A stretch of 64,000 nucleotides of DNA from Omphiscola glabra. Taxonomy: Eukaryota > Mollusca > Gastropoda > Lymnaeidae. The notes under the pieces are model-generated. The model was not told where the DNA came from. It was given only the letters and a program-made list of their open reading frames with translations, and ran no database searches. The position numbers and the translations under genes are program-made. The stretch spans positions 26,962,618 through 27,026,617 of the forward strand of contig OZ024809.1 in assembly GCA_964017045.1 (NCBI GenBank). Direction: 5' to 3'. Below, in pieces: positions 1 through 13,974 of the stretch (position 1 is its first letter; every line of letters begins with the position of its first letter).

Positions 1-3000
1 GATAGGTATGTATAGTCAAGTGGTTAGGTGATAGGTATGTATGGTCAAGTGGCTAGGTGATAGGTATGTATAGTCAAGTGGCTAGGTGATAGGTATGTAT
101 AGTCAAGTGGCTAGGTGATAGGTATGTATAGTCAAGTGGCTAAGTGATAGCTATGTATAGTCAAGTGACTAGGTGATACGTATGTATGGTCAAGTGACTA
201 GGTGATACGTATGTATGGACAAGTGGCTAGGTGATACGTATGTATAGTCAAGTGGCTAGGTGATAAGTATGTATAGTCAAGTGACTAGGTGATAGGTATG
301 TATGGTCCAGTGGCTAGGTGATAGGTATGTATGGTCAAGTGGCTAGGTGATAGGTATGTATGGTCCAGTGGCTAGGTGATAGGTATGTATGGTCAAGTGG
401 CTAGGTGATAGGTATGTATAGTCAAGTGGCTAGGTGATAGGTATGTATGGTCAAGTGGCTAGGTGATAGGTATGTATAATCAAGTGGCTAGGTGATAGGT
501 ATGTATAGTTAAGTGGCTAGGTGATAGGTATGTATGGTCAAGTGACAAGGTGATAGGTATGTATGGTCAAGTGGCTAGGTGATAGGTATGTATAGTCAAG
601 TGACTAGGTGATAGGTATGTATGGTCAAGTGACTAGGTGATAGGTATATATGGTCAAGTGGCTAGGTGATAGGTATGTATAGTTAAGTAACTAGGTGATA
701 AGTATGTATGGTCAAGTGACTAGGTGATAGGTATGTTTGGTCCAGTGGCTAGGTGATAGGTATGTATGGTCCAGTGGCTAGGTGATAGGTGTGTATGGTT
801 CAGTGGCTAGGTGATAGGTATGTATGGTCAAGTGCCTAGGTGAAAGTATTATGGTCAAGTGGCTAGGTGATAGGTATGTATAGTCAAGTGGCTAGGTGAT
901 AGATATGTATAGTCAAGTGGCTAGGTGATAGGTATGTATAGTCAAGTGACTAGGTGATAGGTATGTATGGTCAAGTGACTAGGTGATAGATATGTATGGT
1001 CAAGTGACTAGGTGATAGGTATGTATGGTCAAGTGACTAGGTGATAGGTATGTATGGTCAAGTGACTAGGTGATAGGTATGTATGGTCAAGTGACTAGGT
1101 GATAGGTATGTATGGTCAAGTGACTAGGTGATAGGTATGTATGGTCAAGTGACTAGGTGATAGGTATGTATGGTCAAGTGACTAGGTGATAGGTATGTAT
1201 GGTCAAGTGACTAGGTGATAGGTATGTATGGTCAAGTGACTAGGTGATAGGTATGTATAGTCAAGTGACTAGGTGATAGGTATGTATAGTCAAGTAGCTA
1301 GGTGATAGGTGTGTATGGTCAAGTGACTAGGTGATAGGTATGTATGGTCAAGTGGCTAGGTGATAGGTATGTATAGTCAAGTGACTAGGTGATAAGTATG
1401 TATGGTCAAGTGACTAGGTGATAGGTATGTATGGTCCAGTGGCTAGGTGATAGGTATGTATGGTCCAGTGGCTAGGTGATAGGTGTGTATGGTTCAGTGG
1501 CTAGGTGATAGGTATGTATGGTCAAGTGGCTAGGTGATAGGTATGTATAGTCAAGTGGCTAGGTGATAGGTATGTATGGCCAAGTAACTAGGTGATAGGT
1601 ATGTATAGTCAAGTGGCTAGGTGATAGGTATGTATGGTCATGTAACTAGGTGATAGGTATGTATGGTCAAGTGACTAGGTGATAGGTATGTATGGTCAAG
1701 TGGCTAGGTGATACGTATGTATGGTCAAGTGACTAGGTGATAGGTATGTATGGTCAAGTTGCTAGGTGATAGGTATGTATAGTCAAGTGGCTAGGTGATA
1801 GGTATGTATAGTCAAGTGGCTAGGTGATAGGTATGTATGGTCAAGTGGCTAGGTGATAGGTATGTATAGTCAAGTGGTTAGGTGATAGGTATGTATGGTC
1901 AAGTGGCTAGGTGATAGGTATGTATAGTCAAGTGGCTAGGTGATAGGTATGTATAGTCAAGTGGCTAGGTGATAGGTATGTATAGTCAAGTGGCTAGGTG
2001 ATAGGTATGTATAGTCAAGTGACTAGGTGATACGTATGTATGGTCAAGTGACTAGGTGATACGTATGTATGGACAAGTGGCTAGGTGATACGTATGTATA
2101 GTCAAGTGGCTAGGTGATAAGTATGTATAGTCAAGTGACTAGGTGATAGGTATGTATGGTCCAGTGGCTAGGTGATAGGTATGTATGGTCAAGTGGCTAG
2201 GTGATAGGTATGTATGGTCCAGTGGCTAGGTGATAGGTATGTATGGTCAAGTGGCTAGGTGATAGGTATGTATAGTCAAGTGGCTAGGTGATAGGTATGT
2301 ATGGTCAAGTGGCTAGGTGATAGGTATGTATAGTCAAGTGGCTAGGTGATAGGTATGTATAGTTAAGTGGCTAGGTGATAGGTATGTATGGTCAAGTGAC
2401 AAGGTGATAGGTATGTATGGTCAAGTGGCTAGGTGATAGGTATGTATAGTCAAGTGACTAGGTGATAGGTATGTATGGTCAAGTGACTAGGTGATAGGTA
2501 TATATGGTCAAGTGGCTAGGTGATAGGTATGTATAGTTAAGTGACTAGGTGATAAGTATGTATGGTCAAGTGACTAGGTGATAGGTATGTATGGTCCAGT
2601 GGCTAGGTGATAGGTATGTATGGTCCAGTGGCTAGGTGATAGGTGTGTATGGTTCAGTGGCTAGGTGATAGGTATGTATGGTCAAGTGCCTAGGTGAAAG
2701 TATGTATGGTCAAGTGGCTAGGTGATAGGTATGTATAGTCAAGTGGCTAGGTGATAGATATGTATAGTCAAGTGGCTAGGTGATAGGTATGTATAGTCAA
2801 GTGACTAGGTGATAGGTATGTATGGTCAAGTGACTAGGTGATAGATATGTATGGTCAAGTGACTAGGTGATAGGTATGTATGGTCAAGTGACTAGGTGAT
2901 AGGTATGTATGGTCAAGTGACTAGGTGATAGGTATGTATGGTCAAGTGACTAGGTGATAGGTATGTATGGTCAAGTGACTAGGTGATAGGTATGTATGGT

Positions 3001-6000
3001 CAAGTGACTAGGTGATAGGTATGTATGGTCAAGTGACTAGGTGATAGGTATGTATGGTCAAGTGACTAGGTGATAGGTATGTATGGTCAAGTGACTAGGT
3101 GATAGGTATGTATAGTCAAGTGGCTAGGTGATAGGTATGTATAGTCAAGTGGCTAGGTAATAGGTATGTATGGTCCAGTGGCTAGGTGATACGTATATAT
3201 GGTCAAGTGACTAGGTGATAGGTATGTTTGGCCAAGTGGCTAGGTGATAGGTATGTATAGTCAAGTGGCTAGATGATAGGTATGTATGGTCAAGTGACTA
3301 TGAGGTAGGTATGTATGGTCCAGTGGCTAGGTGATAGGTATGTATAGTCAAGTGACTATGAGGTAGGTATGTATGGTCCAGTGGCTAGGTGATAGGTATG
3401 TATAGTCAAGTGGCTAGGTGATAGGTATGTATGGTCAAGTGGCTAGATGATAGGTATGTATGGTCAAGTGACTAGGTGATAGGTATGTATGGTCAAGTGA
3501 CTAGGTGATAGGTATGTATGGTCAAGTGACTAGGTGATAGGTATGTATGGTCAAGTGTCTAGGTGATAGGTATGTATAGTCAAGTGGCTAGGTGATAGGT
3601 ATGTATAGTTAAGTGGCTAGGTGATAGGTATGTATGGTCAAGTGACTAGGTGATAGGTATGTATGGTCAAGTGGCTAGGTGATAGGTATGTATAGTCAAG
3701 TGACTAGGTGATAGGTATGTATGGTCAAGTGACTAGGTGATAGGTATGTATGGTCAAGTGGCTAGGTGATAGGTATGTATAGTCAAGTGGCTAGGTGATA
3801 GGTATGTATGGTCCAGTGGCTAGGTGATAGGTATTTATGGTCAAGTGACTAGGTGATAGGTATGTATAGTCAAGTGACTAGGTGATAGGTATGTATAGTC
3901 AAGTAGCTAGGTGATACGTATGTATGGTCAAGTGACTAGGTGATAGGTATGTATGGTCAAGTGGCTAGGTGATAGGTATGTATAGTCAAGTGACTAGGTG
4001 ATAAGTATGTATGGTCAAGTGACTAGGTGATAGGTATGTATGGTCCAGTGGCTAGGTGATAGGTATGTATGGTCCAGTGGCTAGGTGATAGGTGTGTATG
4101 GTTCAGTGGCTAGGTGATAGGTATGTATGGTCAAGTGGCTAGGTGATAGGTATGTATAGTCAAGTGGCTAGGTGATAGGTATGTATGGCCAAGTAACTAG
4201 GTGATAGGTATGTATAGTCAAGTGGCTAGGTGATAGGTATGTATGGTCATGTAACTAGGTGATAGGTATGTATGGTCAAGTGACTAGGTGATAGGTATGT
4301 ATGGTCAAGTGGCTAGGTGATACGTATGTATGGTCAAGTGACTAGGTGATAGGTATGTATGGTCAAGTGGCTAGGTGATAGGTATGTATAGTCAAGTGGC
4401 TAGGTGATAGGTATGTATAGTCAAGTGGCTAGGTGATAGGTATGTATGGTCAAGTGGCTAGGTGATAGGTATGTATAGTCAAGTGGTTAGGTGATAGGTA
4501 TGTATGGTCAAGTGGCTAGGTGATAGGTATGTATAGTCAAGTGGCTAGGTGATAGGTATGTATAGTCAAGTGGCTAGCTGATAGGTATGTATAGTCAAGT
4601 GGCTAGGTGATAGGTATGTATAGTCAAGTGACTAGGTGATACGTATGTATGGTCAAGTGACTAGGTGATACGTATGTATGGACAAGTGGCTAGGTGATAC
4701 GTATGTATAGTCAAGTGGCTAGGTGATAAGTATGTATAGTCAAGTGACTAGGTGATAGGTATGTATGGTCCAGTGGCTAGGTGATAGGTATGTATGGTCA
4801 AGTGGCTAGGTGATAGGTATGTATGGTCCAGTGGCTAGGTGATAGGTATGTATGGTCAAGTGGCTAGGTGATAGGTATGTATAGTCAAGTGGCTAGGTGA
4901 TAGGTATGTATGGTCAAGTGGCTAGGTGATAGGTATGTATAGTCAAGTGGCTAGGTGATAGGTATGTATAGTTAAGTGGCTAGGTGATAGGTATGTATGG
5001 TCAAGTGACAAGGTGATAGGTATGTATGGTCAAGTGGCTAGGTGATAGGTATGTATAGTCAAGTGACTAGGTGATAGGTATGTATGGTCAAGTGACTAGG
5101 TGATAGGTATATATGGTCAAGTGGCTAGGTGATAGGTATGTATAGTTAAGTGACTAGGTGATAAGTATGTATGGTCAAGTGACTAGGTGATAGGTATGTA
5201 TGGTCCAGTGGCTAGGTGATAGGTATGTATGGTCCAGTGGCTAGGTGATAGGTGTGTATGGTTCAGTGGCTAGGTGATAGGTATGTATGGTCAAGTGCCT
5301 AGGTGAAAGTATGTATGGTCAAGTGGCTAGGTGATAGGTATGTATAGTCAAGTGGCTAGGTGATAGATATGTATAGTCAAGTGGCTAGGTGATAGGTATG
5401 TATAGTCAAGTGACTAGGTGATAGGTATGTATGGTCAAGTGACTAGGTGATAGATATGTATGGTCAAGTGACTAGGTGATAGGTATGTATGGTCAAGTGA
5501 CTAGGTGATAGGTATGTATGGTCAAGTGACTAGGTGATAGGTATGTATGGTCAAGTGACTAGGTGATAGGTATGTATGGTCAAGTGACTAGGTGATAGGT
5601 ATGTATGGTCAAGTGACTAGGTGATAGGTATGTATGGTCAAGTGACTAGGTGATAGGTATGTATGGTCAAGTGACTAGGTGATAGGTATGTATGGTCAAG
5701 TGACTAGGTGATAGGTATGTATAGTCAAGTGGCTAGGTGATAGGTATGTATAGTCAAGTGGCTAGGTAATAGGTATGTATGGTCCAGTGGCTAGGTGATA
5801 CGTATATATGGTCAAGTGACTAGGTGATAGGTATGTTTGGCCAAGTGGCTAGGTGATAGGTATGTATAGTCAAGTGACTATGAGGTAGGTATGTATGGTC
5901 CAGTGGCTAGGTGATAGGTATGTATAGTCAAGTGACTATGAGGTAGGTATGTATGGTCCAGTGGCTAGGTGATAGGTATGTATAGTCAAGTGGCTAGGTG

Positions 6001-9000
6001 ATAGGTATGTATGGTCAAGTGGCTAGATGATAGGTATGTATGGTCAAGTGACTAGGTGATAGGTATGTATGGTCAAGTGACTAGGTGATAGGTATGTATG
6101 GTCAAGTGACTAGGTGATAGGTATGTATGGTCAAGTGTCTAGGTGATAGATATGTATGGTCAAGTGACTAGGTGATAGGTATGTATAGTCAAGTGGCTAG
6201 GTGATACGTATGTATGGTCAAGTGGCTAGGTGATAGATATGTATAGTCAAGTGGCTAGGTGATAGGTATGTATGGTCAAGTGACTAGGTGATAGGTATGT
6301 ATAGTCAAGAGGCTAGGTGATAGGTATGTATAGTCAAGTGGCTAGGTAATAGGTATGTATGGTCCAGTGGCTAGGTGATACGTATATATGGTCAAGTGAC
6401 TAGGTGATAGGTATGTTTGGCCAAGTGGCTAGGTGATAGGTATGTATGGTCAAGTGGCTAGATGATAGGTATGTATGGTCAAGTGACTATGAGGTAGGTA
6501 TGTATGGTCCAGTGGCTAGGTGATAGGTATGTATAGTCAAGTGACTATGAGGTAGGTATGTATGGTCCAGTGGCTAGGTGATAGGTATGTATAGTCAAGT
6601 GGCTAGGTGATAGGTATGTATGGTCAAGTGGCTAGATGATAGGTATGTATGGTCAAGTGACTAGGTGATAGGTATGTATGGTCAAGTGACTAGGTGATAG
6701 GTATGTATGGTCAAGTGACTAGGTGATAGGTATGTATGGTCAAGTGTCTAGGTGATAGATATGTATGGTCAAGTGACTAGGTGATAGGTATGTATAGTCA
6801 AGTGGCTAGGTGATACGTATGTATGGTCAAGTGACTAGGTGATAGGTATGTATGGTCAAGTGGCTAGGTGATAGGTATGTATAGTCAAGTGACTAGGTGA
6901 TAGGTATGTATAGTCAAGTGGCTAGGTGATAGGTATGTATGGTCAAGTGGCTAGGTGATAGGTATGTATAGTCAAGTGGTTAGGTGATAGGTATGTATGG
7001 TCAAGTGGCTAGGTGATAGGTATGTATAGTCAAGTGGCTAGGTGATAGGTATGTATAGTCAAGTGGCTAGGTGATAGGTATGTATAGTCAAGTAACTAGG
7101 TGATAGGTATGTATAGTCAAGTGACTAGGTGATACGTATGTATGGTCAAGTGACTAGGTGATATGTAATTATGGTCAAGTGGCTAAGTGATAAGTATGTA
7201 TGGTCAAGTGACTAGGTGATACGTATGTATGGACAAGTGGCTAGGTGATACGTATGTATAGTCAAGTGGCTAGGTGATAAGTATGTATAGTCAAGTGACT
7301 AGGTGATATGTATGTATGGTCAAGTGGCTAGGTGATAGGTATGTATGGTCAAGTGCCTAGGTGAAAGTATGTATGGTCAAGTGGCTAGGTGATAGGTATG
7401 TATAGTCAAGTGGCTAGGTGATAGATATGTATAGTCAAGTGGCTAGGTGATAGGTATGTATAGTCAAGTGGCTAGGTGATAGGTATGTATAGTCAAGTGG
7501 CTAGGTGATAGGTATCTATGGTCAAGTGTCTAGGTGATAGGTATGCATGGTCAAGTGTCTAGGTGATAGGTATGTATGGTCAAGTGACTAGGTGATAGGT
7601 ATGTATAGTCAAGTGACTAGGTGATAGGTATGTATGGTCAAGTGTCTAGGTGATAGATATGTATGGTCAAGTGACTAGGTGATAGGTATGTATGGTCAAG
7701 TAACTAGATGATAGGTATGTATGGTCAAGTAACTAGGTGATAGGTATGTATGGTCAAGTGACTAGGTGATAGGTATGTATAGTCAAGTGACTATGTGATA
7801 TGTATGTATGGTCAAATGTCTAGGTGATAGATATGTATGGTCAATTGACTAGGTGATAGGTATGTATGGTCAAGTGACTAGATGATAGGTATGTATGGTC
7901 AAGTAACTAGGTGATAGGTATGTATGGTCAAGTGACTAGGTGATAGGTATGTATGGTCAAGTGACTAGGTGATAGGTATGTATGGTCAAGTGTCTAGGCG
8001 ATAGGTATGTATGGTCAAGTGACTAGGTGATAGGTATGTATGGTCAAGTGACTAGGTGATAGGTATGTATGGTCAAGTGACTAGGTGATAGGTATGTATG
8101 GTCAAGTGACTAGGTGATATGTACGTATGGTCAAGTGGCTAAGTGATAGGTATGTATAGTCAAGTGGCAAGGTTATAGGTATGTATAGTCAAGTGGCTAG
8201 GTGATAGGTATGTAAAGTCAAGTGGCTAGGTGATAGGTATGTATGGTCAAGTGACTAGGTGATAGGTATGTATTGCCAAGTGGCTAGGTGATAGGTATGT
8301 ATAGTCAAGTGACTAGGTGATACATACATATGGTCAAGTGACTAGATGATAGGTATGTATAGTCAAGTGACTAGGTGATAGGTATGTATAGTCAAGTGGC
8401 TAGGTGATACGTATGTATGGTCAAGTGACTAGGTGATACGTATGTATGGTCAAGTGACTAGGTGATAGGTATGTATGGTCAAGTGGCTAGGTGATAGGTA
8501 TGTATAGTCAAGTGGCTAGGTGATAGGTATGTATAGTCAAGTGGCTAGGTGATAGGTATGTATGGTCAAGTGGCTAGGTGATAGGTATGTATAGTCGTGG
8601 TTAGGTGATAGGTATGTATGGTCAAGTGGCTAGGTGATAGGTATGTATAGTCAAGTGGCTAGGTGATAGGTATGTATAGTCAAGTGGCTAGGTGATAGGT
8701 ATGTATAGTCAAGTGGCTAGGTGATAGGTATGTATAGTCAAGTGGCTAGGTGATACGTATGTATGGTCAAGTGACTAGGTGATACGTATGTATGGACAAG
8801 TGGCTAGGTGATACGTATGTATAGTCAAGTGGCTAGATGATAGGTATGTATAGTCAAGTGGCTAGGTGATAGGTATGTATGGTCAAGTGGCTAGGTGATA
8901 GGTATGTATGGTCAAGTGACTAGGTGATAGGTATGTATAGTCAAGTGGCTAGGTGATAGGTATGTATAGTCAAGTGGCTAGGGGATAGGTATGTATAGTC

Positions 9001-11951
9001 AAGTGGCTAGGTGATAGATATGTATAGTCAAGTGGCTAGTTGATAGGTATGTATAGTCAAGTGACTATGTGATAGGTATGTATGGTCAAGTGACTAGGTG
9101 AAAGGTATGTATGGTCAAGTGACTAGGTGATAGGTATGTATGGTCAAGTGACTAGGTGATAGGTATGTATGGTCAAGTGACTAGGTGATAAGTATGTATG
9201 GTCAAGTGACTAGGTGATAGGTATGTATAGTCAAGTGGCTAGGTGATAGGTATGTATGGTCAAGTGGCTAGGTGATAGGTATGTATAGTCAAGTGGTTAG
9301 GTGATAGGTATGTATAGTCAAGTGGCTAGGTGATAGGTATGTATAGTCAAGTGGCTAGGTGATAGGTATGTATAGTCAAGTGGCTAGGTGATAGGTATGT
9401 ATAGTCAAGTGGCTAGGTGATAGGTATGTATAGTCAAGTGACTAGGTGATACGTATGTATGGTCAAGTGACTAGGTGATACGTATGTATGGACAAGTGGC
9501 TAGGTGATACGTATGTATAGTCAAGTGGCTAGGTGATAAGTATGTATAGTCAAGTGACTAGGTGATAGGTATGTATGGTCCAGTGGCTAGGTGATAGGTA
9601 TGTATGGTCAAGTGGCTAGGTGATAGGTATGTATGGTCCAGTGGCTAGGTGATAGGTATGTATGGTCAAGTGGCTAGGTGATAGGTATGTATAGTCAAGT
9701 GGCTATGTGATAGGTATGTATGGTCAATTGGCTAGGTGATAGGTATGTATAGTCAAGTGGCTAGGTGATAGGTATGTATAGTTAAGTGGCTAGGTGATAG
9801 GTATGTATGGTCAAGTGACTAGGTGATAGGTATGTATGGTCAAGTGGCTAGGTGATAGGTATGTATAGTCAAGTGACTAGGTGATAGGTATGTATGGTCA
9901 AGTGACTAGGTGATAGGTATGTATGGTCAAGTGGCTAGGTGATAGGTATGTATAGTCAAGTGGCTAGGTGATAGGTATGTATAGTCAAGTGGCTAGGTGA
10001 TAGTTATGTATGGTCCAGTGGCTAGGTGATAGGTATTTATGGTCAAGTGACTAGGTGATAGGTATGTATAGTCAAGTGACTAGGTGATAGGTATGTATAA
10101 TCAAGTAGCTAGGTGATACGTATGTATGGTCAAGTGACTAGGTGATAGGTATGTATGGTCAAGTGGCTAGGTGATAGGTATGTATAGTCAAGTGACTAGG
10201 TGATAAGTATGTATGGTCAAGTGACTAGGTGATAGGTATGTATGGTCCAGTGGCTAGGTGATAGGTATGTATGGTCCAGTGGCTAGGTGATAGGTGTGTA
10301 TGGTTCAGTGGCTAGGTGATAGGTATGTATGGTCAAGTGGCTAGGTCATAGGTATGTATAGTCAAGTGGCTAGGTGATAGGTATGTATGGCCAAGTAACT
10401 AGGTGATAGGTATGTATAGTCAAGTGGCTAGGTGATAGGTATGTATAATCATGTAACTAGGTGATAGGTATGTATGGTCAAGTGACTAGGTGATAGGTAT
10501 GTATGGTCAAGTGGCTAGGTGATACGTATGTATGGTCAAGTGACTAAGTGATAGGTATGTATGGTCAAGTGGCTAGGTGATAGGTATGTATAGTCAAGTG
10601 GCTAGGTGATAGGTATGTATAGTCAAGTGGCTAGGTGATAGGTATGTATGGTCAAGTGGCTAGGTGATAGGTATGTATAGTCAAGTGGTTAGGTGATAGG
10701 TATGTATGGTCAAGTGGCTAGGTGATAGGTATGTATAGTCAAGTGGCTAGGTGATAGGTATGTATAGTCAAGTGGCTAGGTGATAGGTATGTATAGTCAA
10801 GTGGCTAGGTGATAGGTATGTATAGTCAAGTGACTAGGTGATACGTATGTATGGTCAAGTGACTAGGTGATACGTATGTATGGACAAGTGGCTAGGTGAT
10901 ACGTATGTATAGTCAAGTGGCTAGGTGATAAGTATGTATAGTCAAGTGACTAGGTGATAGGTATGTATGGTCCAGTTGCTAGGTGATAGGTATGTATGGT
11001 CAAGTGGCTAGGTGATAGGTATGTATGGTCCAGTGGCTAGGTGATAGGTATGTATGGTCAAGTGGCTAGGTGATAGGTATGTATAGTCAAGTGGCTAGGT
11101 GATAGGTATGTATGGTCAAGTGGCTAGGTGATAGGTATGTATAGTCAAGTGGCTAGGTGATAGGTATGTATAGTTAAGTGGCTAGGTGATAGGTATGTAT
11201 GGTCAAGTGACAAGGTGATAGGTATGTATGGTCAAGTGGCTAGGTGATAGGTATGTATAGTCAAGTGACTAGGTGATAGGTATGTATGGTCAAGTGACTA
11301 GGTGATAGGTATATATGGTCAAGTGGCTAGGTGATAGGTATGTATAGTTAAGTGACTAGGTGATAAGTATGTATGGTCAAGTGACTAGGTGATAGGTATG
11401 TATGGTCCAGTGGCTAGGTGATAGGTATGTATGGTCCAGTGGCTAGGTGATAGGTGTGTATGGTTCAGTGGCTAGGTGATAGGTATGTATTGTCAAGTGG
11501 CTTGGTGATAGGTATGTATAGTCAAGTGGTTAGGGGATAGGTATGTATGGTCAAGTAACTAGGTGATAGGTATGTATAGTCAAGTGGCTAGGTGATAGGT
11601 ATGTATGGTCAAGTAACTAGGTGATAGGTATGTATGGTCAAGTGACTAGGTGATAGGTATGTATGGTCAAGTGGCTAGGTGATAGGTATGTATGGTCAAG
11701 TAACTAGGTGATAGGTATGTATGGTCAAGTGTCTAGGCGATAGGTATGTATGGTCAAGTGACTTGGTGCTAGGTATGTATGGTCAAGTGACTAGGTGATA
11801 GGTATGTATGATCAAGTGGCTAGGTGATAGGTATGTATGGTCAAGTGTCTAGGCGATAGGTATGTATGGTCAAGTGACTAGGTGATAGGTATGTATGGTC
11901 AAGTGACTAGGTGATAGGTATGTATGGTCAAGTGACTAGGTGATAGGTATG
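1..11951. repeat. 29-bp minisatellite array with higher-order structure
   Basis: A continuous head-to-tail array fills this stretch. The unit is 29 bp, roughly GGTGATAGGTATGTAT followed by RGTCAAGTGRCTA, with about 410 copies. Most units differ by only one or two bases, typically A/G at the TATRGTC and GTGRC positions. Rare variant units recur in the same order. The GTGGTTAGG variant is at 1, 1855, 4464, 6957, 9274 and 10666. The GTGCCTAGGTGAAAG variant is at 832, 2686, 5295 and 7353. The spacings of 1854 and 2609 are shared by both markers, so blocks of 64 and 90 units were copied as wholes. The unit length is not a multiple of 3 and TAG/TGA occur in every unit, so no long reading frame exists. 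There are no unique spacers, which excludes CRISPR. Confidence 0.97.
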
Positions 11952-12380
11952 CAGGTGAAATATGCAGCCCTGAGAAAGCTGCTCCTAGGCAACCGTTTCG
12001 TCCCAGCTATTTCGCGAACTAGTCGCGAGGTGGAAACCCACTGTAGAATCCCTCTTAGAGGGCGTCCGATGCTTCCCCGGGACGGGTGGGGGGAGATATT
12101 AGGACGTTAATTTACCGTCCCGGCCCCTGGGAGAGTGGACTACGGACGCTTGAAACACAGCGTTTTTGGTCGACCAGATGTCTCCGGTCGGGGAGGGTCT
12201 CCGTCGGCGAACCCGATCGAGCGGTTGCGGGCGGGGACGCTCCACGCCCGGGGAGGTCTCCGGCGCCCTTCTGCACGGCCTGCCGCCGAGGCGGCCGGCA
12301 GGTGCGGGTGGGCGCCGGGATGGGCATAAGGAGCGTAAGCTCGACGGCCCGCTGACGCCATTTCCTAAAGTGATATTCGA
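11952..12380 (+). mobile_element. GC-rich SINE-like insertion inside the minisatellite
   Basis: A 429-bp GC-rich block interrupts the array. The array stops after GATAGGTATG and resumes at GTATGGTCAAG in register, with at most one base duplicated. Its last ~60 bp, from GGGCATAAGGAGC through GCTCGACGGCCCGCTGACG to CATTTCCTAAAGTGATATTC, is nearly the same as the end of the element at 34050-34357. A shared 3' end with unrelated upstream sequence is typical of SINEs that borrow a LINE tail. Short open frames inside it in several frames reflect high GC content rather than a gene. The family is not identified. Confidence 0.6.
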
Positions 12381-12610
12381 GTATGGTCAAGTGACTAGGT
12401 GATAGGTATGTATGGTCAAGTGACTAGGTGATAGGTATGTATGGTCAAGTGGCTAGGTGATAGGTATGTATGTCAAGTGGCTAGGTGATAGGTATGTATG
12501 GTCAAGTGACTAGGTGATAGGTATGTATGGTCAAGTGACAAGGTGATAGGTATGAATGTTTTCAAGTATGTCTAAGTGATAGGTATGAATAGTGAATGGT
12601 TAATTGTGGC
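12381..12610. repeat. Degenerating right end of the 29-bp array
   Basis: About six good units of the 29-bp repeat follow the GC-rich insert. Recognisable but mutated units (GATAGGTATGAATG, AAGTGATAGGTATGAATAG) then fade into unique AT-rich DNA near 12610-12650. This is the only array boundary in the window; the left edge runs off it. Confidence 0.85.
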
Positions 12611-12856
12611 TAGTGGCTGGTGTGGTTATTTATCTTTGGTCAAGATTGGCTAGATAAGACATGAACTTTATTTTGCCACTTATATACATTTAAAACATGA
12701 AAAAGTATCTTCAGATGTATTTGTATAATTTAATAATAAGTTGGATAACGCATGACTTCTCTGATGGTACAAGTAAAAGTTGACAACAAGCAATCAAAGT
12801 AATTAGACTTGTCATGTCTAGTATACAAAAGCTAATAATTTATCTACCTACATAAG

Positions 12857-13028
12857 CGTCAGTTCACACAATCAAATTTTGTGTCAAATTGTTGTATGAA
12901 CGCACTGTTCTGTGCGTGGTTTCTTTTTTGGGAAATTTGATCAAACAGTAATTTGAAAGTTGTGACAAGGCTTCATACACAAATTGCATCAAATGCTTGA
13001 AGGAAAATTTGATTGTGTGAACCGACCG
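12857..13028. mobile_element. MITE with long terminal inverted repeats
   Basis: The ends are inverted copies: the left reads CGTCAGTTCACACAATC, and the reverse complement of the right end reads CGGTCGGTTCACACAATC, followed in both by AAATTTT. Both sides are flanked by TAAG (12853-12856 and 13029-13032), a likely 4-bp target duplication, or TA plus chance. The 172-bp element has no coding capacity. The superfamily is not certain. Confidence 0.6.
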
Positions 13029-13974
13029 TAAGGCAAATAACCAATAGAAAAAGGAACCTCCCATCCAAAGACAGAGTAAAATTATTTACATTATTTTGTG
13101 AATGGTAAAATGTATGTATTATTAGAAAATATTGACAGAGGATTTTTTTCAAAATATTTAAAAAAAAAAAAAATTGAAGGCAAATAAATTAATATCTATT
13201 AAAAAACCATTGAAATCATAAATAAAGAAAATTAAATGGGCAAAAGCAATTTATTGAAAAACAACCAGTCTGACATTATTTAATTTGTTGGATAAATTTG
13301 TTCATTGTGAACAACAAAAATAGTGTACACACTTTACTATTGGACACAAGCTTTTATTTACAAGCCTTTGTGAATGACACAATCACAGTTCAGTAAACGC
13401 TGAGATAAATAGAAAATATTCAATGGATAAAGTTTATATTTAATACTCAGGGGCTGCAAATAAATATAGTTTAGTTTTTTCTCATGTTCCCTTATAAAAA
13501 CTGAAAAAAATAATAATATTAATTAAAAAATATACACAATTTGTTTAATAAATGATCAGTATCAGCATGGCTTTGTGTTGTCCTGATATAAGAAGCTATG
13601 TACCAAAGTTCAGGTCTCTCAGGCTTGTGGGAAGTTAGTTAAACAATTACTTACGTAAGTCCATACAAACAGTGGCATAGCAGTTAGTGCCACACGGGCG
13701 ACATAAACATTTTGCCGCCTGGCAGAATAAGCTTTTTGCCCACTAGGGGGATAAGCCTTTTGCCGCTCCCTTTTCACAAAAAGACTACCCCGACTGATTC
13801 TCCACATCTGACTGATAAACGATGCTGCTGGCCACCGCCCATACCTTGACATGTAAAAGTGCTGGGGTGGATGGGGTGAATATGCATTTGTTTTGTCTCT
13901 ATACAGCTGTTCTATATTACATAAATGTATTTTATGTTATTGTCCCGATTATGTCTCTTTTTCTAATATTTTTA

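Noticed and set aside
1..11951. Possible CRISPR array (29-bp repeats)
   Set aside because: The repeats are directly head to tail with no unique spacers, and the surroundings are a eukaryotic intron-containing genome.
12086..12402. Several overlapping open frames of 60-90 codons in both strands
   Set aside because: They lie inside the GC-rich SINE-like insert, where high GC lowers stop frequency. They overlap one another in most frames and show no domain.
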